DNA of 64,000 bases from Nitrospirota bacterium (GTDB lineage Bacteria > Nitrospirota > Nitrospiria > Nitrospirales > UBA8639), in assembly GCA_029864405.1 (NCBI GenBank), contig JAOTTP010000002.1, positions 1-64,000 on the forward strand. Direction: 5' to 3'. This document shows, in pieces, positions 1-9,399 of this stretch. The position numbers and the translations under genes are program-made. The notes beneath the pieces were generated by a model that ran no database searches, was not told where the DNA came from, and saw nothing but the letters and a program-made list of their open reading frames with translations. Positions within the stretch are counted from its first letter, which is position 1; each line of letters starts with the position of its first letter.

Positions 1-323
1 CAGTGGATTGGCCCGACGACGAAGAACGATTTGAAGTGGTCTATGAGGTCTACTCGATTCGGAAACGCCATCGCATCCGAATCAAAACCCGAGTTCCCGA
101 ACACGATTGTCTGGTTGATTCCATGACGGATCTTTGGATGGGAGCGGATTTCATGGAACGGGAAGTGTTTGACATGATGGGCATCCGGTTTAACCACCAT
201 CCCGATCTTCGCCGCATTTTGATGCCGGATGATTACACCGAAGGATATCCGCTTCGCAAAGATTTCCCCGTTCAGGGAAAAGGCTGGCGTGATACCTTTG
301 ATTTTTTAAACGACCCGGGTTAA
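1..323 (+). CDS. nuoC: NADH-quinone oxidoreductase subunit C (NuoC), 3' part
   Basis: This is the C-terminal part of NuoC, cut by the left window edge. The frame is open to the edge, and the 106 visible residues are about half a usual NuoC, so the GTG at base 3 is probably internal. It carries the family signature with the MEREVFDMMGI stretch, followed by the RRILMPDDYTEGYPLRKDFP end that is typical of the 30-kDa subunit. NuoC belongs to the peripheral arm of complex I and links the iron-sulfur chain to the membrane domain. nuoD starts 53 bases downstream on the same strand, which fits a nuoABCD order; nuoA and nuoB would lie outside the window. Confidence 0.95.
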   Translation, partial: VDWPDDEERFEVVYEVYSIRKRHRIRIKTRVPEHDCLVDSMTDLWMGADFMEREVFDMMGIRFNHHPDLRRILMPDDYTEGYPLRKDFPVQGKGWRDTFDFLNDPG

Positions 324-376
324 TCGCCGGGTCCCTTGTCGAAAAAAGATCAGCGAGAAGGCTAGAGACAGACATC

Positions 377-1621
377 ATGAAGCTGGAAGATCAACGTACG
401 ACCGTCTATAAAGTCGATCCGAATCACCCGGAAACGGAGTCCTTGCCCACGCTCCGGACGGAAGAGCTGCTCTTAAACATGGGGCCACAACATCCGAGTA
501 CGCATGGGGTGTTGAAGGTCATTTTAGAGCTCGAGGGTGAGCGAATTGTGAAATCCACCCCGGTGCTGGGCTTTCTTCATCGAGGAGTCGAAAAACTAGC
601 TGAGGGTGGGACGTATCACCAGTTTATCCCTCATACGGATCGGCTGGATTATGTGTGCGCGATGTATAACAACTTTGCCTATTGCCGGGCCGTGGAAAAA
701 CTTATGGATATCACTCTTCCCGACCGGGCGGAATATCTCCGAACTCTCGTGGCTGAAGTGCAACGCATTATCGGCCATCTGTTCTGGTTGGGCACGCAAG
801 CGCTCGATATCGGGGCGATGACCGTGTTCTTTTATACCTTTCGGGACCGGGAGATTTTGTTGGATTGGTTCGACGAACTGTGTGGTGCCAGACTGACCAC
901 CAGCTGGTATCGCATTGGCGGCGTCGAACGGGACTTCACCCCTTCGTTGACAGAAAAAGTCCAAAAATTCCTGGACTACTTTCCTCCCAAGATTGAAGAA
1001 TATGTGGTATTTTTGGAAAAAAACCGCATCTGGTTAGCCCGGACACGGGGCGTGGCGGTGATTTCCGCCGAAGATGCGCTGAGTTTTGGATTGAGCGGCC
1101 CGACCTTGCGAGGATCCGGGGTCGATTACGATCTGCGGAAATATGAACCCTATAGCGCCTATCCTAAATGTGAATTTAGCGTGCCGGTGGGGAAAAATGG
1201 GGACACCTACGATCGGTACTGGATTCGGATTGAGGAAATGCGTGAAAGCGTCAAAATCGTTCAACAATGCTTGCAGCAAATGGAGCCGGGACCGATCATG
1301 GCTGATGTGCCGAGTGTGACCTTGCCGCCTAAGGATCGGGTGTTCACGAATCTGGAGTCGATGATTCAGCAATTTAAACTTTTTTCGCAAGGATTTGATG
1401 CGCCGGCCGGGGAAATTTATTGCGGAACGGAAGCCCATAAAGGCGAACTGGGATTTTATATCGTCAGCACGGGAGGAGGACAGCCCTACCGTCTGAAAAT
1501 TCGTGCTCCTTCCTTTATTCACATGGGTGCATTCGATTATATGGCCAAGGGTTATATGATTGCCGATGCGGTCACGATTTTTGGCACGTATGATATTGTC
1601 ATGGGGGAGTGCGATCGGTAA
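377..1621 (+). CDS. nuoD: NADH-quinone oxidoreductase subunit D (NuoD)
   Basis: NuoD is the 49-kDa, [NiFe]-hydrogenase-like subunit of complex I that forms much of the quinone pocket. At 414 aa it has normal length. The signature GPQHPSTHG lies at residues 36-44, and the C-terminal end FGTYDIVMGECDR is typical. It is a separate gene from nuoC here, not the NuoCD fusion of enterobacteria. It sits between nuoC and nuoG on the same strand. The ATG at 377 follows a purine-rich leader, and no better start is visible upstream. Confidence 0.97.
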   Translation: MKLEDQRTTVYKVDPNHPETESLPTLRTEELLLNMGPQHPSTHGVLKVILELEGERIVKSTPVLGFLHRGVEKLAEGGTYHQFIPHTDRLDYVCAMYNNFAYCRAVEKLMDITLPDRAEYLRTLVAEVQRIIGHLFWLGTQALDIGAMTVFFYTFRDREILLDWFDELCGARLTTSWYRIGGVERDFTPSLTEKVQKFLDYFPPKIEEYVVFLEKNRIWLARTRGVAVISAEDALSFGLSGPTLRGSGVDYDLRKYEPYSAYPKCEFSVPVGKNGDTYDRYWIRIEEMRESVKIVQQCLQQMEPGPIMADVPSVTLPPKDRVFTNLESMIQQFKLFSQGFDAPAGEIYCGTEAHKGELGFYIVSTGGGQPYRLKIRAPSFIHMGAFDYMAKGYMIADAVTIFGTYDIVMGECDR

Positions 1622-1683
1622 GGCTGTCGTGCCTTAGCACGCCTTGAACGTATGTTGTTGGTTATCTTGAGAAAAGGACTTCA

Positions 1684-4374
1684 ATGGGATTAAAGCCCGT
1701 CACCACGCCTGATGTCGAAGCGGCGACGATTGAACTCACCTTGGATGGCGAAATTGTCCAGGCCAAGGAAGGGGTCTCCCTCTATGACGTCATTTCCAGC
1801 ACGGGCAAAATTGTGCCCGCGATGTGTTACCACTATACATTCGACCCCTTCGGATCCTGTGGAATGTGTTTGGTTCTTCAAGAGGGGAAAAAAGCTCCTG
1901 TTCGGTCATGTACCGCGAAGGCCGCAGCCGGGATGGTTATCCAGACCGAGGGAGAAGAACTGTTTCTCGCCAGGAAAAAAGGTGTGGAGAAGCATCTATC
2001 CGTCCATCCGCTGGATTGTCCGGTGTGCGATGCCGATGGCCATTGCGAACTGCAGGACATGGCCTTTGAACATGGCGTGACCAACTTAGCCAACGCGAAA
2101 CAAAAAAATATTCCGGAAGATACGCGCAGCCTGGTTCTTGATTTCAACATGAACCGCTGCATCGCCTGTGGAGAATGCATCAATATCTGTAAAGACGTGC
2201 TACGAATCGATGCCCTGCAATTTATGAAAAAAGACGGGTTTACCCAGGTGGTGGCAAAGGGGGATCAAGCGCTGGATTGTGAATTCTGTGGTGATTGCCT
2301 GGCGGTATGCCCGGTCGGGGCCATTACGAATAAATTCTCGAAATATGCCTATAAACCCTGGCAGCTCAAAAAGACGACGACGACGTGCAACTACTGCGGC
2401 GACGGTTGCCAAATATATGTGGAAACCAAGGATACGGAAGTGGTTCGCGTGACCTCCCCTCTTTCCTGGAAAAACAAATGGGGAGATCGTACGGATACGG
2501 TGAATGGACATGATGGCATTTGTGTGCGTGGCCGGTTTGGGTTTCAGTTCATTGATAGTGCCACCCGCCTGAAAGCCCCATTGGTTCGTACTGACTCTGG
2601 GTTGCAACCATCCCCATGGCTTGATGCCTTAGATATGGCCGCAGGCCGCCTAGCCTACGTCAAAGCGCAATATGGCGCGCAGGCGATTGCCGGGCTCATC
2701 ACAGCGCGTTGCACGAACGAGGATCTTTACGTGTTTCAAAAATTTATGCGTTCGGTCATTGGCACCAATCATCTCGACAGTAGTGCCAGATATGGACATC
2801 TGAATTTCGTCCGGGCCATGAAACATGCCTTGGGCCTTCACCGCATGATGAATACCTCGGAAGAGATCAACAAAGCCAAGGCGTTGCTCATCATTGGAGC
2901 GAACATTACCGAGACCAATCCCGTCGCGAGTTTGCGGGTGAAGTCGGCTATGGGGTTGTATAAGGCTCAAACCATTGTCGTGGATTCCATGCAAACCAAC
3001 ATCGCCAAATTGGCATCTCACCCTACGATGGTCAAGCCAGGGACCGAAGGCCTCTATATTCAAGGTCTGGTGAAGTCGGTGATCGATCAGGATTTAATTG
3101 ACGAAGACGCCACGTCGGCATTTCCCGAAGCCCTGGATTCGTTAAGACAGGCTGTTGGATCTCTCTCCCTTGAGGATATTGCCGACCAGACCGGAGTAGA
3201 TCTGAAGCACATCCATGAGGCGGCTCGAATTTTTGCAGAAGCGTCCCGGTCGATCATCATTTGCGGGGAGGGCATTCTCCGGCATGCCGGAGGCTACCAG
3301 CATATGTTGCACCTGATTGACTTGGCCTGGCTCACAGGAAAACTCGGTCGAAAGGGATGTGGCATTAACACCTACACCGAGGAAGCCAACGAACAAGGGG
3401 CCGTCGACATGGGCGTCGCGCCGGAATTCCTGCCTGGTCCGGTTGCCTTCACTGATTCCCAAGCCAGGGAAAAATTTGGTCGAGTCTGGGGCAACAATCT
3501 TCCAGATTCTGCCCGCGGGGCCAATCTCATGGAAATCCTTGATCGTTGTCGAACGGGGGAAATTAAGGCCTTATATCTGGTAGGCGAAAATCCATTAGAG
3601 ACGCTTCCCGCCTCCTATGAGGTCACAAGCGCATTGGCTAAGTTGGAAGTCCTCATTTGCCAGGACCCCTTCTTAACGGAAACCGCCAAAATGGCTCATG
3701 TAGTCTTTCCTGCTTCGACGTTCGCGGAAAAAGACGGCACGGTGACCAATCAAGAAGGGAAGGTCCAATTTCTCCGTCCGGCCCTGGATTCTCTTGGCGA
3801 AAGCACGTTGGATTGGCACATTATGGTCGGAATGGCTAACGGGTTGGGCTCCCCCATGGAATACGAAACCACCCAGGATATTCAAAATGAAATCCGAAAA
3901 GTTCTTCCGGGTTATTACAACCTGGGGAAGGTGCCTCACGTGGCTCCACACCTTTCTGAGTACTTTTCGAAGGTCTTGCCCCGGGAAGCGTCTTCGCGGT
4001 ACTCCGTGATCACGAAGAGCGCGACTCAACGGCCTTTTGCCCTCCGCATGATTCAATTAATCTATCATTCAGGAAAACTTTCCACCCAGGCCTCCGGCCT
4101 GATGGAAATTTCACCAAATATGTCACGTCTTCGAATGAGCGCTGAAGACTTCAAAAATCTTGGACTCAGTGCTCATGTCCGGGTGCGTATCACCTCAGAT
4201 CAGGGCACAGTGGAGATGGGAGTGGAGGAGGACATGTCGTTGATGCCGGGCACCTGCGCGGTTCCTGAACATTTCAACGACCCTCCCGTGAAAGATCTGA
4301 TGCCCCTTCAGGTGGATCCTGTCACAGGAGTTCCCTATTTCAAGTTGACCGATGTCTCTATTGAAAAGGTGTGA
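1684..4374 (+). CDS. nuoG: NADH-quinone oxidoreductase subunit G (NuoG)
   Basis: NuoG is the large iron-sulfur subunit of the peripheral arm. The 896 residues carry the expected ligands in order: a [2Fe-2S] set (C48, C59, C62, C76), the His-containing [4Fe-4S] set (H108, C112, C115, C121), two ferredoxin-type sets (C159-C169 and C199-C209) and a molybdopterin-family N-terminal set (C235, C238, C242, C280), followed by a long formate-dehydrogenase-like domain. The ATG at 1684 has an AAAGGA ribosome site six bases upstream. In the common gene order nuoE and nuoF precede nuoG and nuoH follows it; none of these is here. The stop overlaps the possible GTG start of nuoI. Confidence 0.95.
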   Translation: MGLKPVTTPDVEAATIELTLDGEIVQAKEGVSLYDVISSTGKIVPAMCYHYTFDPFGSCGMCLVLQEGKKAPVRSCTAKAAAGMVIQTEGEELFLARKKGVEKHLSVHPLDCPVCDADGHCELQDMAFEHGVTNLANAKQKNIPEDTRSLVLDFNMNRCIACGECINICKDVLRIDALQFMKKDGFTQVVAKGDQALDCEFCGDCLAVCPVGAITNKFSKYAYKPWQLKKTTTTCNYCGDGCQIYVETKDTEVVRVTSPLSWKNKWGDRTDTVNGHDGICVRGRFGFQFIDSATRLKAPLVRTDSGLQPSPWLDALDMAAGRLAYVKAQYGAQAIAGLITARCTNEDLYVFQKFMRSVIGTNHLDSSARYGHLNFVRAMKHALGLHRMMNTSEEINKAKALLIIGANITETNPVASLRVKSAMGLYKAQTIVVDSMQTNIAKLASHPTMVKPGTEGLYIQGLVKSVIDQDLIDEDATSAFPEALDSLRQAVGSLSLEDIADQTGVDLKHIHEAARIFAEASRSIIICGEGILRHAGGYQHMLHLIDLAWLTGKLGRKGCGINTYTEEANEQGAVDMGVAPEFLPGPVAFTDSQAREKFGRVWGNNLPDSARGANLMEILDRCRTGEIKALYLVGENPLETLPASYEVTSALAKLEVLICQDPFLTETAKMAHVVFPASTFAEKDGTVTNQEGKVQFLRPALDSLGESTLDWHIMVGMANGLGSPMEYETTQDIQNEIRKVLPGYYNLGKVPHVAPHLSEYFSKVLPREASSRYSVITKSATQRPFALRMIQLIYHSGKLSTQASGLMEISPNMSRLRMSAEDFKNLGLSAHVRVRITSDQGTVEMGVEEDMSLMPGTCAVPEHFNDPPVKDLMPLQVDPVTGVPYFKLTDVSIEKV

Positions 4375-4967
4375 TCAGAAAGACCAGTCATCCGACAATG
4401 AGTAATCCTACCGCGACAAAAAAGTTTTTCGACGCCGTGCTCTTCAGAGAAATCTGGAATGCCATGAAGGTGACCTTTAAGCATATGCTGCATCGCCCCA
4501 TCACCTTCCAGTACCCACGGGAGAAACGAACGATTCCTGATGCCCACCGCGGTGCACTCTGCTTGTTACGGTATGAAGACGGCACAGAACGCTGTGTAGG
4601 CTGTGATTTGTGCGAGGTGGCTTGTCCGTCCCATTGCATTAAGGTCATCAGCGAAGAAGACAAAACTCTCCCGCTCCAACGCTATGCCACTGAGTTTTAT
4701 ATCGATATTACCAAGTGCGTGTTTTGTGGATACTGCGTTGAAGCCTGTCCCGTGAATGCGTTGGCGATGACCAAGGTCTATGAATTTTCGACCCATGATA
4801 AGCGGACCCTCCTCTTTGACAAGGCGCGGCTCTACCAAATTGGAGAGCGTCATATAGATGATGCCAAAAAATATCTCTATGCTCATAACCAAGAGAAGGA
4901 AGGGGAGGAGGGCCGCGCCTACCGCTACCATTTCCCTGTCTCGATAAAAAGCACCCAGGAACCGTAG
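4371..4967 (+). CDS. nuoI: NADH-quinone oxidoreductase subunit I (NuoI)
   Basis: NuoI is the 8Fe ferredoxin subunit that passes electrons towards quinone at the membrane interface. Two CxxCxxCxxxCP motifs are visible (CVGCDLCEVACP and CVFCGYCVEACP), which would bind two [4Fe-4S] clusters. The given start is a GTG that overlaps the nuoG stop (GTGA). An ATG at 4398 is an equally plausible start and would give 189 aa. Its direct position after nuoG, with no nuoH between, is notable. nuoJ follows after 7 bases. Confidence 0.95.
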   Translation: MIRKTSHPTMSNPTATKKFFDAVLFREIWNAMKVTFKHMLHRPITFQYPREKRTIPDAHRGALCLLRYEDGTERCVGCDLCEVACPSHCIKVISEEDKTLPLQRYATEFYIDITKCVFCGYCVEACPVNALAMTKVYEFSTHDKRTLLFDKARLYQIGERHIDDAKKYLYAHNQEKEGEEGRAYRYHFPVSIKSTQEP

Positions 4968-4974
4968 TTTCATC

Positions 4975-5517
4975 ATGATGTGGCTTCTTTTTGCATATTT
5001 TGCCACGGTGAGTGTCGTGGCAGGGGTTTTGACCGTGGCGTTGCGGAATGCCGTGCACTGCGCACTGGCCCTGCTGACGCTCCTGCTCCATGTAGCGGGC
5101 CTGTTCGTCCTGCTGAATGCGGAATTTCTTTTTGCGGTGCAAATCATTGTGTATGCCGGAGCTATTCTTATTTTGTATCTGTTCGTCTTGATGTTGATGA
5201 ATTTAAAAACGGAGGAACAGCATCTCCATAAAAAATATGCCTTTTTGGTGTTTGCCGGAACCGGAATTTTTGGAGAACTTCTGATTCTCCTGTTGCAGTC
5301 TCCCTATGGCGGTATGATTGGGACGGCGACCCCAGACCTCATCCTGCAAACGGGGCCCAGCCATGCCATTGGGATCACGATGTTTAGTGATTATTTATTG
5401 CTCTTTGAAGTGATTGGGATTTTCCTGTTAGGGGCGGTGATTGGTGCGATCGTCCTTGCTAAAACACCGGTCAAGACTGACCCACAAGAAGAACCCGTCA
5501 CTTCTTCCATGCCCTAA
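4975..5517 (+). CDS. nuoJ: NADH-quinone oxidoreductase subunit J (NuoJ)
   Basis: NuoJ is a small membrane subunit of complex I. The 180-aa product is highly hydrophobic with about five membrane helices, and has the family stretch FAVQIIVYAGAILILYLFVLMLMNL in its third helix region, including the pi-bulge neighbourhood around VYAGAI. Two adjacent ATG codons (4975 and 4978) can serve as the start. It lies in the usual I-J-K-L order in the operon. Confidence 0.95.
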   Translation: MMWLLFAYFATVSVVAGVLTVALRNAVHCALALLTLLLHVAGLFVLLNAEFLFAVQIIVYAGAILILYLFVLMLMNLKTEEQHLHKKYAFLVFAGTGIFGELLILLLQSPYGGMIGTATPDLILQTGPSHAIGITMFSDYLLLFEVIGIFLLGAVIGAIVLAKTPVKTDPQEEPVTSSMP

Positions 5518-5529
5518 ATCCCGGTAACC

Positions 5530-5832
5530 ATGATTCCTCTTTCTGCCTATGTGGCACTCAGCGCTATTTTGTTTATGACCGGACTCGTCGGCGTCCTGAT
5601 CCGGCGGAATTTCATTGTCGTGCTGATGTCCGTGGAGATTATGCTGAACGCCGCCAATATCAATTTGGTGGCCTTTTCTCATTACCTTCATTCCATGTCA
5701 GGGCAAATGGCGGCACTCTTTATCATTGCGGTGGCCGCAGCGGAAGCCGCTGTCGGATTAGCGATTATCATTGTGGTCTTTCGCGGCAAAATGGCCACGA
5801 ACGTCGATCAAATTAATATTTTGAAGTGGTAA
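5530..5832 (+). CDS. nuoK: NADH-quinone oxidoreductase subunit K (NuoK)
   Basis: NuoK is the MrpC-like membrane subunit, predicted to have three helices and to supply conserved glutamates to the proton path. The 100-aa length is exactly typical. The helix-2 stretch VLMSVEIMLNAANINLVAF carries the first conserved glutamate, and the third helix AAAEAAVGLAIIIVVFR carries the second. It is packed tightly between nuoJ and nuoL; the nuoL GTG start follows the nuoK stop by one base. Confidence 0.96.
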   Translation: MIPLSAYVALSAILFMTGLVGVLIRRNFIVVLMSVEIMLNAANINLVAFSHYLHSMSGQMAALFIIAVAAAEAAVGLAIIIVVFRGKMATNVDQINILKW

Positions 5833-5833
5833 C

Positions 5834-7831
5834 GTGTTCGATCTACTCGTTCTCCTGATTCCTCTTTTCCCTCTGCTGGCCGTGTTGGTCAACGGGCTTG
5901 CGGGCTCTCGCTACTCCCATGATCTGGCAGGGCGCCTGGCCTTCGGCTCTGTCGGTCTGTCGTTTCTCTGTGTGCTTGGCGTCTTTGCTTCGATTCTCAA
6001 AAACCCTGAACCGCGCGAAGTCATCGCCTACTCCTGGATTTTCGGAGGCGATCTCTCCATTAATCTTGCCTTTCTCATCGATCCGCTGACCGTCATCATG
6101 CTGTTAGTGGTGACCGGAGTGGGGCTCCTGATCCACGTCTATTCCGTGGGCTATATGCATGGGGAAGAGGGATTTACCCGGTTTTTCACTTACATGAACC
6201 TCTTCATGGTTTCCATGCTGTTGCTCGTCATGGGAAACAATTATGTGGTGTTGTTCATTGGATGGGAGGGCGTGGGTCTCTGCTCCTACCTGTTGATCGG
6301 GTACTACTATGAAAAAGTCTCGGCGGGGAAGGCAGCGACCAAAGCATTTGTCGTGAACCGGATTGGCGACGCCGGCTTTTTGCTGGCGATATTCCTGATC
6401 TTTTCCCATTTCGGCACACTCGATTACACGGCGGTTATGGCCCAAGCCGCGACCCTTTCAACTGAAATGGCCACCGCTATCGCCCTCTGTTTGTTAGTCG
6501 GCGCCATTGGCAAGTCGGCACAATTGCCGTTGTACACCTGGTTGCCTGATGCGATGGAAGGCCCAACTCCGGTTAGTGCGCTTATCCATGCGGCCACCAT
6601 GGTCACCGCTGGCGTCTATATGGTGGTGAGAAACCATGCGATCTTTGACATGGCTCCAATGGCTCTAGCCACCGTGGGCATTATTGGAGGCATCACCGCG
6701 CTGTTTGCCGCCACTATTGGACTGGTTCAAAACGATATTAAGCGAGTGTTGGCCTATTCTACCGTCAGTCAGTTGGGCTATATGTTCTTGGCCTGTGGGG
6801 TTGGAGCCTATACCGCCGCGATCTTTCACTTGATGACCCATGCGTTTTTCAAAGCCCTTCTTTTCTTGTCGGCTGGTTCGGTGATTCATGCGTTGGGTGG
6901 GGAACAAGATATCCGGAAGATGGGCGGACTGCATGACAAGATTCCGACGACCTACAGGGTGTTTCTGATCGGGACTCTTGCCATTGCCGGAATTCCTCCC
7001 CTTGCGGGATTTTGGAGTAAAGATGAAATTATGGCTCATGCCTTCGTGCACGGCTATTATCACCTGTATCTTCTGGCCGCTGTCGGAGCGTTCCTGACCA
7101 GTTTTTATATGTTTAGGCTTACGTATCTCACGTTCTACGGGTCCTCTCGAGTCGATCCTCATGTGGCCCACCATATTCACGAATCCCCATCTGTGATGAC
7201 CATTCCACTCATGATTTTAGCGGGCTTGGCCCTTTTGGGAGGCTTCCTTGGCGTACCGCCCGAACATGGCTGGTTCCATGGATTTTTACATGAGGTGGCG
7301 ACTCCACTTGGTGCCGAGGCCCATGAAGTGGAATGGGGAATGTTGTTGGGCCTGATGGGTGTGGCCATTGCTATCGCATTGGGTGGGTGGGGTTTAGCGC
7401 ATTACATGTATGCCATTCGTCCTCAGATGGCCAACGAATGGGCCGCAAAATCGCCACAAGTCTACACCACCATCCTGAATAAATATTATGTTGATGAGAT
7501 CTATGACTTCTTAATTGTGGAACCCTGTAAAAAGTTGGGGTTGCTATGGGATTGGTTTGATCGCCAGGTTCTGGACCGATTTGTTGTAGGCATTGGCAAA
7601 GGAACCGATATCAGCGCAGCAGCCATTACCTGGACTGAAAAGCATGTGATCTACGCCGGACTGAATGTGGTGGGATATTCCAATCACCTTCTCTCGTGGT
7701 CGTGGCGAAAACTGCAAAGCGGCATGGTCCATCATTATGCCGCCATTATTGTTATTGGACTGGCCCTGCTCATTCATCTGGTCCTGGTGTGGTTTATTGG
7801 ATCGTCTGCCGCGGACATGTCCATTCGGTAA
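5834..7831 (+). CDS. nuoL: NADH-quinone oxidoreductase subunit L (NuoL), long form
   Basis: NuoL is the distal antiporter-like proton-pumping subunit of complex I. The core carries the expected charged residues: the glutamate in GWEGVGLCSYLLIG, the lysine in GAIGKSAQLPLYTWLPDA, and the lysine-bearing KALLFLSAGS segment. The protein has 665 aa, about 50 more than the roughly 613 aa of E. coli NuoL. Much of the excess appears to be in the C-terminal part after the antiporter core, where the lateral amphipathic helix lies. I recall a longer lateral helix from complexes with two NuoM subunits. The start is GTG at 5834, one base after the nuoK stop. Confidence 0.96.
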   Translation: MFDLLVLLIPLFPLLAVLVNGLAGSRYSHDLAGRLAFGSVGLSFLCVLGVFASILKNPEPREVIAYSWIFGGDLSINLAFLIDPLTVIMLLVVTGVGLLIHVYSVGYMHGEEGFTRFFTYMNLFMVSMLLLVMGNNYVVLFIGWEGVGLCSYLLIGYYYEKVSAGKAATKAFVVNRIGDAGFLLAIFLIFSHFGTLDYTAVMAQAATLSTEMATAIALCLLVGAIGKSAQLPLYTWLPDAMEGPTPVSALIHAATMVTAGVYMVVRNHAIFDMAPMALATVGIIGGITALFAATIGLVQNDIKRVLAYSTVSQLGYMFLACGVGAYTAAIFHLMTHAFFKALLFLSAGSVIHALGGEQDIRKMGGLHDKIPTTYRVFLIGTLAIAGIPPLAGFWSKDEIMAHAFVHGYYHLYLLAAVGAFLTSFYMFRLTYLTFYGSSRVDPHVAHHIHESPSVMTIPLMILAGLALLGGFLGVPPEHGWFHGFLHEVATPLGAEAHEVEWGMLLGLMGVAIAIALGGWGLAHYMYAIRPQMANEWAAKSPQVYTTILNKYYVDEIYDFLIVEPCKKLGLLWDWFDRQVLDRFVVGIGKGTDISAAAITWTEKHVIYAGLNVVGYSNHLLSWSWRKLQSGMVHHYAAIIVIGLALLIHLVLVWFIGSSAADMSIR

Positions 7832-7840
7832 CTGACTATC

Positions 7841-9394
7841 ATGCAAGAAGAACTACAATTCGGTTTCCCCATTCTGACCTTTCTAACCTTCTTTCCCTTT
7901 CTCGGGGCGCTGGTCATCTGGGTTTTGAAGGATCAAGACCTGATCCGGAAGAGTGTGCTAGGGATCGCGAGCCTGGAAATGGTCGTGGCGTCGCTCATGT
8001 TATGGCGATTCGTGCCCGAGACGGCGGCCATGCAGTTTGCCGAACGTCATGAATGGATTCCCTTCTTAGGTATTAGTTATCACCTGGCGGTGGACGGGAT
8101 CAGCGTCCTGTTCGTAGGCCTGACCGCTTTCCTCATCCTGCTTCTGGTTCTCTACGCCTGGGATACTGTTCATGTTCGTCCCAAAGCGTTTTACATGTGC
8201 CTGTTAGGAATGGAAGCCACGATGATGGGGATCTTCGTCTCAATCGATATGATCCTCTTTTTTGTGTTTTGGGAACTCATGCTCATCCCCAGTTATTTCC
8301 TGATTAAACTCTGGGGCCCTGGAGAGCAACGCCAATATGCAGCTTTGAAGTACGTGCTCTATACCCTCCTGGGAAGCGTATTCATGCTCGTCGGCTTTTG
8401 TCTTCTGAGTTTGAACTATTTTGAAGCGAAGCAGGTCTATAGCTTTGATTTACTCGACTTGCTTGCTGTTCAGATTCCTCTCAGCCAACAACTGCTGATC
8501 TTTTGGTTGATCTTTATGGGGCTGGCCTTTAAAGCTCCGATATTTCCCTTTCATTCCTGGTTACCCGATGCCCTGGTTCAAGGGCCGATACCCATGTCTG
8601 TCATGTTGGCCGGGATTAAATTGGGCACATATGGTTTCCTTCGTTTTTCGTTCCCTTTGCTCCCCGATGCCTCTCAGCACGCGACGGTAGTCGCTATCCT
8701 CATGACCCTGGGTCTGGCCGCTATTGTGTATGGAGCGATTGTCGCGATCGTTCAACCGGACTTTCGGCGGCTGCTCGTGTTTAGCAGCATTAGTCATCTA
8801 GGGTTTGTTGTCATCGGGATGTTTGCCCTGAATTTTCAAGGGATACAAGGCAGTCTGATTACTATGATTAACCTGGGATTTAGCACGGCGGGGTTATTTT
8901 TCCTCGCCGGCTTTATTTACGAACGCCTGGGCCATATTGACGTACGACAATGCAGTGGGTTGGCGAAAAAAATGCCGCTGCTGGCGACCTTTATGTTGAT
9001 CATCGGCATGGCCTCTATCGGGTTGCCGGGAACCAACGGGTTTATAGGGGAATTCCTGATTTTATTGGGCGTGTTTCAAGCCTGGTGGTTCTATGGAGCC
9101 ATTGCGGTGACCGGGGTCATTTTCGCGGCAGCTTACTTCTTGTGGTTTTATGAGCGGGCCATCTTCGGCCCACTGAAACAAAGCATCCCTGCGGCCATTA
9201 AAGATTTAAATAGTCGGGAATGGGCCATTGGCATGGCGTTGTCGATCATGATTTTTTGGATCGGGATTTATCCTTCTCCGTTCTTGCGGATGGTCAATGG
9301 ATCGGTGCAGGAAGTGGTCGATCGGTTACATCCTGGAATGGCGACGGCTCACCATGGGGATTCTCTTTTATCCGCTGAGGTCACCAGGAACTAA
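7841..9394 (+). CDS. nuoM: NADH-quinone oxidoreductase subunit M, first copy (NuoM1)
   Basis: This is an antiporter-like proton-pumping subunit of complex I. The 517 residues look like a conventional NuoM: the helix-5 glutamate in VFWELMLIPSYFLIKLWG, the helix-7 lysine in LAFKAPIFPFHSWLPDA, and the next lysine in LAGIKLGTYGFLRF. The ATG start follows nuoL by 9 bases. It is the first of two nuoM genes in tandem. The copies are clearly different from each other, so this is not a recent duplication. Confidence 0.95.
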   Translation: MQEELQFGFPILTFLTFFPFLGALVIWVLKDQDLIRKSVLGIASLEMVVASLMLWRFVPETAAMQFAERHEWIPFLGISYHLAVDGISVLFVGLTAFLILLLVLYAWDTVHVRPKAFYMCLLGMEATMMGIFVSIDMILFFVFWELMLIPSYFLIKLWGPGEQRQYAALKYVLYTLLGSVFMLVGFCLLSLNYFEAKQVYSFDLLDLLAVQIPLSQQLLIFWLIFMGLAFKAPIFPFHSWLPDALVQGPIPMSVMLAGIKLGTYGFLRFSFPLLPDASQHATVVAILMTLGLAAIVYGAIVAIVQPDFRRLLVFSSISHLGFVVIGMFALNFQGIQGSLITMINLGFSTAGLFFLAGFIYERLGHIDVRQCSGLAKKMPLLATFMLIIGMASIGLPGTNGFIGEFLILLGVFQAWWFYGAIAVTGVIFAAAYFLWFYERAIFGPLKQSIPAAIKDLNSREWAIGMALSIMIFWIGIYPSPFLRMVNGSVQEVVDRLHPGMATAHHGDSLLSAEVTRN

Positions 9395-9399
9395 ATACC

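Noticed and set aside
596..1522. Long open frames on the minus strand opposite nuoD
   Set aside because: They are mirror frames of a well-conserved coding gene, lack ribosome sites and have no recognisable protein features.
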